DNA of 6,257 nucleotides. Origin: Deltaproteobacteria bacterium (GTDB lineage Bacteria; Desulfobacterota; Desulfobacteria; Desulfobacterales; Desulfatirhabdiaceae). Made by a program: the position numbers and the translations under genes. The notes under the pieces were generated by a model that was given only the letters and a program-made list of their open reading frames with translations, had not been told where the DNA came from and did not search any database. Positions 1-5,156 of this stretch are shown piece by piece (within the stretch, counting starts at the first letter, position 1; each line of letters begins with the position of its first letter). The stretch is from positions 1-6,257 of the forward strand of contig JAJYBO010000177.1 of NCBI GenBank assembly GCA_021778975.1, written 5' to 3'.

Positions 1-1
1 T

Positions 2-124
2 ACAGGGGTGTATTTTCAGTGGGGGTATCCGTTCTACCTCTTCACAGATGCCCCCGATGCAGCCCCTTCCTTCCAGCACATGCAGCACGAAGACAAATGC
101 GCATCCCCTCAGTGCAGAAGATAA
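2..124 (+). CDS. Possible C-terminal tail of a rightward hypothetical protein (5' end outside window)
   Basis: One plus-strand frame is open from the left edge to a TAA at 122-124 and gives about 40 residues. The stretch is rich in aromatic residues early on (around VYFQWGYPFYLF) and ends in a polar tail with two cysteines (DKCASPQCRR). Its mix of codons looks more like coding sequence than the competing frames, but the piece is too short to identify. If real, the gene converges on the permease at 109-870 and overlaps its 3' end by 16 bp, which is common for convergent bacterial genes. A second plus-strand frame and one minus-strand frame are also open here, so this is a weak call. No RNA gene or terminator hairpin with a T-run was seen in 1-108. 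Confidence 0.33.
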   Translation, partial: TGVYFQWGYPFYLFTDAPDAAPSFQHMQHEDKCASPQCRR

Positions 125-870
125 ATTCCGGCCACCACCACACCGATCAGCACCACCACCCGGCGAAGCGCCACCGCCGATATCTTTCCTGCCAGTCTGC
201 CTCCCAATGCCCCGCCGATCAAGGATCCCACGGCCATGACAAAAACGACCGACCAGACAATCCGCCCTGAAAACAGAAAAAAGATCGCGGTGGCAATGTT
301 CGTGCTGAAGGCAATGGCCTGTTTGAGGCCATTCAGCCGGGTCATGGTGTCTTCTATAACGAGGCCAAGCACGGCCAGAACGATCACGCTAAGCCCCGCG
401 CCGAAATATCCCCCATAAATGGCCGCGATGAAAACCGGAAAACTCGCCCATGATTCGTGAAGCGGGGATGCTTCTGCATGACCGGACCGGCGCATGAGCC
501 ATTTTCGCACCGGATCCTGAATGACCAGAAGTCCTGCGGCCAGCAGGATTAAAAATGGCACCAGCGTCCGAAACGTATGTTCTCCGGTATGCAGCAGCAG
601 AATGCCGCCGGCAATGCCCCCCAGGACACTGACAGGCAACAGAAACCTCAAGCGGCGATTCTGACCTTTCAAATCTTTCATCTGCGCGAATGTCGCGCCC
701 AGATATCCCGGGCACAGCGCGACCGTATTGGTGATATTGGCGGCCACCGCCGGAACCCCTACCGCTGTCAGCGTCGGGAACGTGATGAGCGTGCCGCCGC
801 CGGCCAGCGCGTTTACAGCGCCGCCGGCCACCGCCGCAACGCCTGTAAGTCCAAACTCCATCCAGTGCAT
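109..870 (-). CDS. TauE/SafE-family (DUF81) membrane permease, probable anion/sulfite exporter
   Basis: This 253-residue protein is the usual length for the TauE/SafE family, integral inner-membrane proteins linked to export or import of sulfite, sulfoacetate and related sulfonated or organic anions. It has the two related half-repeats of the family: an N-terminal glycine-rich motif (GGAVNALAGGGTLITFP, residues 16-32) followed by ANITNTVAL and a proline-glycine turn, and a second GGYFGAGLSVIVLAVLGL motif at about 153-170 followed by LNGLKQAIAFSTNIATAIFF. Hydrophobic stretches fit about seven or eight membrane segments, with a basic, polar loop at about 118-140. The ATG at 870 is preceded by AAAGGGA, which overlaps the murA stop codon. 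The gap to murA is only 13 bp, so co-transcription and coupling with murA are likely. The substrate cannot be read from sequence. Sulfite export would suit a sulfur-metabolising host, but that is inference. Confidence 0.93.
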   Translation of the reverse strand: MHWMEFGLTGVAAVAGGAVNALAGGGTLITFPTLTAVGVPAVAANITNTVALCPGYLGATFAQMKDLKGQNRRLRFLLPVSVLGGIAGGILLLHTGEHTFRTLVPFLILLAAGLLVIQDPVRKWLMRRSGHAEASPLHESWASFPVFIAAIYGGYFGAGLSVIVLAVLGLVIEDTMTRLNGLKQAIAFSTNIATAIFFLFSGRIVWSVVFVMAVGSLIGGALGGRLAGKISAVALRRVVVLIGVVVAGIYLLH

Positions 871-883
871 GATGATTTTCCCT

Positions 884-2137
884 TTACGCCTTCACCCGAA
901 CAACCGAGGCCCCCAGGTTTTCAAATTTTTTCTCCATGGAATCATAGCCTCTGTCCAGATGATAGACACGGTTGACTTCGGTCTGTCCCTGCGCTACCAG
1001 CCCTGCCAGAATCAGAGAGGCGCTGGCCCGAAGATCCGAGGCCATGACCGGCGCGCCCGACAGATGCGATACGCCCTTGATGACCGCGGTGTTGCCGGAA
1101 ATCGTGATATCCGCGCCCATGCGCTGCAATTCACTGACGTGGATGAAACGGTTTTCAAAAATCGTTTCGGCAATGATGCTCAGCCCCGATGCCACGGACA
1201 TCAGCACCATAAACTGCGCCTGCATATCGGTTGGAAATCCGGGGTATGGGAGGGTTTTGACATCAACACTGGCGATGCGTTCCGGGCCAATCACCTGAAT
1301 CGTTTTCCCGGAAATGCGGATGACCGCCCCCGCAAGACGCAGTTTCTCGATAAGCGCCTGCAAATGATCGGGTTCACAGTGGGTCAGGGTGATATTTCCA
1401 TGGGTCAGGGCGGCCGCGACCATAAAGGTTCCCGCCTCGATGCGATCCGGAATGATGGAAACCGACACCGGATGCAGGGATGCAACGCCCGTAATTGTGA
1501 TAACAGACGTTCCGGCGCCGTGAATATCCGCGCCCATGCGGTTTAAAACATCGGCCAGCGCCACCACTTCGGGTTCACGGGCGGCATTGCGCAACACGGT
1601 TACGCCCTCCGCAAGCACCGCGGCCATCATAAGATTTTCCGTTCCGGTCACCGTTACGGTGTCCAAAAAAATATCCGCGCCCGTCAGTCGGTCGGCTTCT
1701 GCTTCCACGTATCCATGTTGCAGGGTAATTTTGGCGCCCAGATCGGTAAGCCCTTTCAAATGCAAATTGATCGGTCTGGCGCCGATCGCGCAGCCGCCGG
1801 GAAGCGATACCCGCGCTTTTTTCAGTCTGGCCACCAGAGGCCCCAACACCAGGATGGAAGCCCGCATCTTGCGCACCAGATCATAAGGCGCCTCTGGATT
1901 GCAGAGATTACCCGCATCTATGGTAACGCAATCGCCGTCCATTTTCACATACGCACCATGATTCTGAAGCAGAATACAGGTGCTGTGGATATCCTTTAGA
2001 TTGGGAACATTTTTATAGGTATTGGGGCCGTCTGTCAGGAGGGATGATATTAAAATTGGCAGCGCCGCATTTTTTGCGCCACTGATGGCAACTTCTCCGG
2101 AAAGCGTTCGTCCGCCTTCCACAATAATTTTATCCAT
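884..2137 (-). CDS. murA: UDP-N-acetylglucosamine 1-carboxyvinyltransferase (MurA)
   Basis: MurA transfers enolpyruvate from phosphoenolpyruvate to UDP-GlcNAc in the cytoplasm, the first committed step of peptidoglycan synthesis and the target of fosfomycin. The protein is 417 residues, matching the family (about 419 in E. coli), and starts with the typical MDKIIVEGG. Key residues are all present: Lys22-Asn23 in SGAKNAALP, the catalytic cysteine Cys116 in the PGGCAIGARP loop (the position corresponding to E. coli Cys115, so fosfomycin sensitivity would be expected at this residue), Arg121, Asp304 in YPGFPTDMQAQ, and Arg396 in the C-terminal DRGYDSMEKKFENLGA. The frame is uninterrupted. A recognisable but weak ribosome site (GAAAGAT) lies upstream of the ATG. 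The permease follows after 13 bp. Upstream lies a 319-bp gap holding a possible broken small gene, then the cyclase gene, all on the same strand. Confidence 0.98.
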   Translation of the reverse strand: MDKIIVEGGRTLSGEVAISGAKNAALPILISSLLTDGPNTYKNVPNLKDIHSTCILLQNHGAYVKMDGDCVTIDAGNLCNPEAPYDLVRKMRASILVLGPLVARLKKARVSLPGGCAIGARPINLHLKGLTDLGAKITLQHGYVEAEADRLTGADIFLDTVTVTGTENLMMAAVLAEGVTVLRNAAREPEVVALADVLNRMGADIHGAGTSVITITGVASLHPVSVSIIPDRIEAGTFMVAAALTHGNITLTHCEPDHLQALIEKLRLAGAVIRISGKTIQVIGPERIASVDVKTLPYPGFPTDMQAQFMVLMSVASGLSIIAETIFENRFIHVSELQRMGADITISGNTAVIKGVSHLSGAPVMASDLRASASLILAGLVAQGQTEVNRVYHLDRGYDSMEKKFENLGASVVRVKA

Positions 2138-2173
2138 GATGGGTGATCTTTCAAAAAGTCAATATCGAAAACT

Positions 2174-2434
2174 TTATAACATACCGTCAATATGGAATTT
2201 CTCCATGTCAGTCAAGTTGAAATTCCTGTTGCCAGTTTCGGATGTCGGTTTGCGATGATTCCGGGCCGCTGGCGCCACTAAAAACATATAAGGCGATTCT
2301 GTCTCCATGTCAAAATATTCCGTATCGTTTTCGACTGTGACATCCCCCCGTACATAGGAACCGAAATATCCCCTTACGGCGATTTTGCGGCGGCCCGGTG
2401 CGCCTTATGGTTTTCTGTCGTTGTCTGGTTTCAT
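2174..2434 (-). pseudogene. Possible small gene broken by an in-frame stop (unknown product)
   Basis: On the minus strand an ATG at 2434-2432 lies 22 bp after the cyclase stop. It opens a frame of nine codons (MKPDNDRKP), a TAA at 2407-2405, and then a further 76 sense codons to a TAA at 2176-2174, 36 bp before murA. The second part reads like ordinary protein (for example RRKIAVRGYFGSYVRGDVTV and MEKFHIDGML), with roughly 53% GC at third and 42% at second codon positions by hand count. The frame fills the gap between neighbours exactly as an operon gene would. After the stop the first ATG is at 2308, which would leave only 44 residues and has no good ribosome site. I do not recognise the protein. 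It may be a nonsense-mutated gene, a short functional ORF from 2308, or a chance open frame; other frames here are also partly open. Confidence 0.33.
2187..2226 (-). promoter_or_regulatory. Candidate murA promoter overlapped by an inverted repeat
   Basis: On the minus strand TTGACT (2215-2210) is separated by 17 bp from TATTGA (2192-2187). This is a fair -35 box with a poor -10 box, placing a start near 2180 and a leader of about 40 nt before murA. The 8-bp perfect arms GGAATTTC (2194-2201) and GAAATTCC (2219-2226), separated by 17 bp, flank the -35 box and could be an operator or form a hairpin. The same bases lie inside the possible broken small gene, so either reading may be coincidental. 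No better promoter for murA was seen in 2138-2456. Confidence 0.28.
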
Positions 2435-2456
2435 AAATTTGTCTCTGCTCCATAAA

Positions 2457-3464
2457 TCACGCGGAGATACGGTTTCGGCCTCCGGATTTGGCGGTATAGA
2501 GGGCGTTGTCAACTCTCTTCAAAAAGCTTTCCGGAGGTTCTTCCGGCTGAAGCTGGACGACACCGAAACTGCTGGTCACGGTGATTGCCGCGGTTCCGAT
2601 GACTGAGCTTTCCAGGGTTTTCCGAACCCTTTCCGCGAAATGAATGGCCCCTGCAAGGTCCGTATGCGACAGCGCCACAATGAATTCTTCGCCGCCGAAC
2701 CGTGCAATGACATCCTCATGACGTGAAGCATCCCGCAAGATTCCTGAAAATGCCTTCAACACCTCGTCTCCGGCGTCATGCCCCCAGGTGTCGTTTATTT
2801 TTTTAAAATGATCGAGATCGGCCATCACCAGAGACAGCGGGGCGTCATGGCGCACGGCAGCGGAAAAGAACCGGCTGAAATTTTCCATGAAACAACGCCG
2901 GTTGGCAATGCCTGTGAGCGGATCCGTATTCATCAATCGGGTGATGGTCGCATTGGCCCTTTCCAGTTCACGGTTTTTGTGCTGCAATTCTCGGGCGATC
3001 TTTGAGATTTCCGTATTGAGATCGGATATCTTTTCGATGACCTCACTGGCCAGCGGCATGGGCTTTTCACAGAAAAGCACCAGACCATCTCTTGCATTGA
3101 ACGTATAGCAGGTAAGCGAATGAACAATGGAGGAAGCTGTTTTGAAATTGAGCCGGGTTTCTTCGAAACCATGCGCTTTGGGAAAAGTAAGCGCGTCACG
3201 GCTTTCCGGGATGAGAAATTCTTCGATATTTCTGCCGCTTTCTATTTCGTTCAGACCGACCAGCCTGAGAAATCCGTGATTGCCATAAAGAATGTTTTTG
3301 CGGGTATCCAGGATGACGACAGCAATGCTGCTGAGGGTTTCGATGTACTGCCAAAACGCTTCGGAATACCACGAATGGGTAAGCTCGCCCGGCCCGTTCT
3401 GCGGCGCCGCCTTCGGCGTGGATTTATGAGGATGGACTGAATTCATGATGTAACCCGCTTTCAT
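2457..3464 (-). CDS. PAS-GGDEF diguanylate cyclase
   Basis: This cytoplasmic protein should make the second messenger cyclic di-GMP from two GTP. From the chosen ATG at 3464 it is 335 residues. A PAS-type sensor domain lies at about 31-130 (AFWQYIETLSSIAVVILDTRKN, then YGNHGFLRLVGL). A charged helical linker at about 139-175, likely a signalling coiled coil, leads into a GGDEF domain at about 178-335 beginning NTDPLTGIANRR. The active-site motif is GGEEF (257-261), metal-binding Asp216 lies in MADLDHFKKIND, and the inhibitory I-site RHED (248-251) sits exactly five residues before GGEEF. The domain therefore looks active and product-inhibited. There is no signal peptide or membrane segment. 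The open frame extends upstream to 3551, but that part is an arginine-rich shadow of the neighbouring gene. The ATG at 3464 overlaps that gene's stop as ATGA, suggesting translational coupling. A second in-frame ATG at 3446 is possible. The PAS ligand is unknown. Confidence 0.95.
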   Translation of the reverse strand: MKAGYIMNSVHPHKSTPKAAPQNGPGELTHSWYSEAFWQYIETLSSIAVVILDTRKNILYGNHGFLRLVGLNEIESGRNIEEFLIPESRDALTFPKAHGFEETRLNFKTASSIVHSLTCYTFNARDGLVLFCEKPMPLASEVIEKISDLNTEISKIARELQHKNRELERANATITRLMNTDPLTGIANRRCFMENFSRFFSAAVRHDAPLSLVMADLDHFKKINDTWGHDAGDEVLKAFSGILRDASRHEDVIARFGGEEFIVALSHTDLAGAIHFAERVRKTLESSVIGTAAITVTSSFGVVQLQPEEPPESFLKRVDNALYTAKSGGRNRISA

Positions 3465-4573
3465 TGCTGGTCTTTCGTCCGCCAGTCGCGGGCTGTTTTG
3501 GCGGCTGCGGCGGCATCTATCGCCCAGCCGTCGGCGCCGGTTATTTTCCACAGGTCCGGAACCGACTGGAAGAAATAGCCTCCGATCAGCACTCGTATAT
3601 CTTTTAACGCCGGGTCTGCTTTAATGGCTGCGATAAGCTGCTGCGCCTTTTCAAGATTGAAAGACACGGCAACGGAAATGCACACCAGAAAAGGCTTTAC
3701 ATCCGACAGAAATTTCAGCAGATCCGCTTCGGGGGTGTTTGATCCCAGATAGTGAACATCCCAACCATCCATGCGGAAAAAATCCGCGACCATCCATGCG
3801 CCGAGCTCATGATGCTCGTTGGGGGCCGCTGTGACCACGGCTCTGCCCTTGGGAGGCGTTATCAGTTCTAAAAGCGGGCTTACGACCGCTGCCATGACAC
3901 GGGCCACCAGGGCGCTTGCGAGATATTCCTGAGCCACGGAAATATCCCCTGTTTCCCACAATGTCCCGACAGCATAAAGAGATGGCTGAACCACCTGCAG
4001 ATAAAAATCCTCCACAGACTTCTTTGAAGTGGCGGATTCTGATCCCTGCCGCAGACATTCCCGCGAATCACCCCGCAGGAGAGCGGCCAGAAACAGCCGC
4101 CGTTTATCTTCGAATACCGGATTGAGAGCGGCGAAGGGGTCGGCGGGAATCTGAGACAGCACGACCATGTCTTTGTGCCTGTCAAGCATCCACTGGTATA
4201 TTTTTCCGACGGCTTCCGCCGCAGATGGGGTCAGGTGCTTCTTCGCCGCCTGTATCCAGGCGTTCAACTCAAGGGGAAAATAGTCGTAGGAAAACCCGCG
4301 GGCATGGTAGGAGCGATACACCCATACCAGGGTCTTTGCGAGCAGCTCGAAGGCATTCAGCTTGAAAACATTGACCATGAACATCGCATGGTTGCGGTGA
4401 TTGTCGTACATGACCGCCAGAGGATTTTGCCCCAGAAGAACGCCGATGTCAGGATGGGACGTGAGGTGATGATTCACATCTTCCATCATGATGTCTTTCC
4501 TGTCTTCATATTCCAGAGCGACATCCACCGGAATGCTTGCCAGTTTTTTGGCTTCACGCATTACGTTATCCAT
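3461..4573 (-). CDS. Cobalamin (B12)-binding sensor-type protein, CarH/MetH-like domain
   Basis: This soluble protein of 370 residues has no DNA-binding or catalytic domain. The N-terminal 145 or so residues are a helical region I do not recognise, rich in His, Tyr and Trp. A four-helix B12 cap domain follows (about 150-237) with LWETGDISVAQEYLAS at 205-220. Then comes a Rossmann-type B12-binding domain (about 243-365) with E253-x-H255-x-x-G258 (EHHELG), a central SVAVSF stretch and GG at 331-332. The histidine is the expected lower cobalt ligand (base-off/His-on binding). ExHxxG in place of DxHxxG, plus the W-x9-E cap motif, are features of the CarH/LitR photoreceptor type; here the usual EH after W-x9 is EY. 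The frame is open upstream to 4669, but GGAGG at 4585-4581 lies 7 nt before the ATG at 4573 (4 nt before another at 4576), fixing the start. It overlaps the diguanylate cyclase by 4 bp and is probably its signalling partner. Confidence 0.93.
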   Translation of the reverse strand: MDNVMREAKKLASIPVDVALEYEDRKDIMMEDVNHHLTSHPDIGVLLGQNPLAVMYDNHRNHAMFMVNVFKLNAFELLAKTLVWVYRSYHARGFSYDYFPLELNAWIQAAKKHLTPSAAEAVGKIYQWMLDRHKDMVVLSQIPADPFAALNPVFEDKRRLFLAALLRGDSRECLRQGSESATSKKSVEDFYLQVVQPSLYAVGTLWETGDISVAQEYLASALVARVMAAVVSPLLELITPPKGRAVVTAAPNEHHELGAWMVADFFRMDGWDVHYLGSNTPEADLLKFLSDVKPFLVCISVAVSFNLEKAQQLIAAIKADPALKDIRVLIGGYFFQSVPDLWKITGADGWAIDAAAAAKTARDWRTKDQQ

Positions 4574-4580
4574 CATCGTT

Positions 4581-4585
4581 CCTCC
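4581..4585 (-). promoter_or_regulatory. Strong Shine-Dalgarno of the B12-binding gene
   Basis: The minus strand reads GGAGG followed by AACG and two consecutive ATG codons (4576 and 4573). The 7-nt spacing favours 4573. This site rules out the longer frame opening at 4669, whose first 32 residues have no domain-like character and cover the leader hairpin. Confidence 0.85.
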
Positions 4586-4616
4586 GTTTGAAAAAGGGCA
4601 GGATATGGGATCACCA

Positions 4617-4633
4617 GCGACCCGCTGGGTCGC
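4617..4633 (-). other. GC-rich hairpin in the 5' leader of the B12-binding gene
   Basis: A perfect 7-bp inverted repeat, GCGACCC and GGGTCGC with a 3-nt loop, lies about 40 bp upstream of the B12 protein start. In RNA it would form a compact stable stem-loop. There is no T-run on either strand, so it is not a standard terminator. It could be an operator or a leader structure affecting transcript stability. It does not resemble a cobalamin riboswitch, which would need a much longer conserved fold. The pairing is exact; any function is inference. Confidence 0.4.
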
Positions 4634-4707
4634 ATGTATCGCCAAGCAGTCAAATCGTTGAGCCGGCACTTACGTTATGTGGGGGGTGAGAAATCCGCGT
4701 CATGAAC

Positions 4708-4717
4708 GTTTGCAAAC
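4708..4717. promoter_or_regulatory. 10-bp perfect palindrome, candidate operator in the divergent control region
   Basis: GTTTGCAAAC reads identically on both strands and sits 7 bp upstream of the TTGACA box of the rightward promoter, also upstream of the leftward B12-sensor gene. Its position suits a dimeric regulator acting on one or both divergent transcripts. No regulator can be named from sequence, and a 10-bp palindrome can arise by chance. Confidence 0.3.
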
Positions 4718-4724
4718 ACCAGGC

Positions 4725-4751
4725 TTGACATGGCGTTTATTTGTGTATAAG
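4725..4751 (+). promoter_or_regulatory. Candidate sigma-70-type promoter for the rightward transcript
   Basis: A perfect TTGACA (4725-4730) is followed by TATAAG (4746-4751), a five-of-six match to the -10 consensus. The spacer is 15 bp, shorter than the ideal 17, so activity may be weak or activator-dependent. Transcription would start near 4757, giving a leader of about 65 nt to the small ORF at 4822 and about 118 nt to the exported-protein gene at 4875. An inverted repeat lies just downstream of the predicted start. Confidence 0.5.
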
Positions 4752-4763
4752 CACCCTTCCAGA

Positions 4764-4778
4764 AGCGATAATATCGCT
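4764..4778. promoter_or_regulatory. 15-bp inverted repeat just after the rightward start site, candidate operator
   Basis: AGCGATA and TATCGCT form 7-bp perfect arms around a single central A. The repeat falls at about +8 to +22 relative to the predicted start of the TTGACA promoter, a classic place for repressor binding. A one-base loop cannot form an RNA hairpin with all pairs, so a DNA-level site for a dimeric protein is more likely. Function is inference. Confidence 0.38.
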
Positions 4779-4821
4779 GAGTACCGAAGTTTTTACAAGT
4801 GAAAACAATCCGGGGGGTAAA

Positions 4822-4878
4822 ATGTTGCGTGGGATGGATACCATGTTCAAGGCGACAGGCAATCAGGGCAGGTTATGA
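4822..4878 (+). CDS. Possible 18-residue leader peptide coupled to the exported-protein gene
   Basis: An ATG at 4822 preceded by CGGGGGGTAAA, a G-rich ribosome-site-like stretch, opens a frame of 18 codons (MLRGMDTMFKATGNQGRL). Its TGA at 4876-4878 overlaps the ATG of the next gene as ATGA. The ribosome site here looks better than the one directly before 4875 (AGGGCAGGTT), so translating the leader could deliver ribosomes to the downstream start. No run of regulatory codons such as repeated His, Trp or Leu is seen, so classic attenuation is not suggested. It may equally be a chance ORF. Confidence 0.35.
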   Translation: MLRGMDTMFKATGNQGRL

Positions 4879-5156
4879 AGATCACGCGGTTTCTGTTCAT
4901 CGTCGGCGGCATGATTTTTTTCACCGTCCATCCGGCGTTCTGTAAGACGTTGGGCTTTCCGGCAGCCCAGGTTGAAAGCATTCAAAAACGCATCGAAGAA
5001 AGTAAAAAGCTCCATGACAAATGTACGGGGCTGGTGGAAAATTCCCGGCAAAACGGCGCGATTGCTTCCTCCAACTACCAGAAGATCAAAATAGAGGGGT
5101 TCCGCCAGGCCGCGGAAATTTTTTCCCTGGCGGAGCAAAAATTTGGTGGTGTCTGA
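4875..5156 (+). CDS. Small exported protein of unknown function, probably truncated by an IS element
   Basis: The 93-residue product begins with a clear Sec-type signal sequence: basic MKITR, a hydrophobic core at 6-18, and likely cleavage after AFC at 23. The cysteine is not in a good lipobox, so a periplasmic rather than lipoprotein fate is favoured. The rest (24-90) is polar and mostly helical in character, with VESIQKRIEESKKLHDKC followed by a stretch ending AEIFSLAEQKF. The final codons GGT GGT GTC TGA (5145-5156) coincide with what looks like the terminal inverted repeat of the adjacent insertion sequence. Codons 1-90 are therefore host sequence, and the ending is supplied by the element. 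The original gene was probably longer, its remainder lying beyond the right edge. A TTGACA promoter and a coupled leader ORF lie upstream. It is divergent from the B12-sensor gene. I do not recognise a family. Confidence 0.6.
   Translation: MKITRFLFIVGGMIFFTVHPAFCKTLGFPAAQVESIQKRIEESKKLHDKCTGLVENSRQNGAIASSNYQKIKIEGFRQAAEIFSLAEQKFGGV

Noticed and set aside
728..1546. 272-codon open frame on the plus strand
   Set aside because: It lies wholly antisense to murA and the permease start, has no domain-like sequence, and arises from the codon bias of murA, whose active-site residues are unambiguous.
2405..2407. Recoding of the in-frame stop in the small gene (selenocysteine or pyrrolysine)
   Set aside because: The codon is TAA, which is not used for either amino acid. 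A nonsense change or a chance frame is simpler.
3400..3420. GC-rich hairpin (CGCCG and CGGCG) as a terminator between the B12 protein and the cyclase
   Set aside because: It lies inside the cyclase linker coding sequence and has no T-run, so it is probably a by-product of Ala/Pro/Gly codons.
3465..3551. Upstream extension of the cyclase frame (29 residues)
   Set aside because: It is an Arg-rich shadow of the B12-protein C-terminus. The ATGA overlap at 3461-3464 is the natural start.
4574..4669. Longer start for the B12-binding protein at 4669
   Set aside because: It has no ribosome site, a low-quality N-terminus and spans a leader hairpin. The GGAGG at 4581-4585 supports the ATG at 4573 or 4576.
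4577..4740. Cobalamin riboswitch upstream of the B12-binding gene
   Set aside because: The leader is short and I found no B12-box-like conserved core. Only a simple 7-bp hairpin is present.
4863..5138. 91-codon open frame on the minus strand opposite the exported protein
   Set aside because: The plus-strand frame has a clear signal peptide and an upstream promoter. The minus frame lacks a ribosome site and domain-like sequence.
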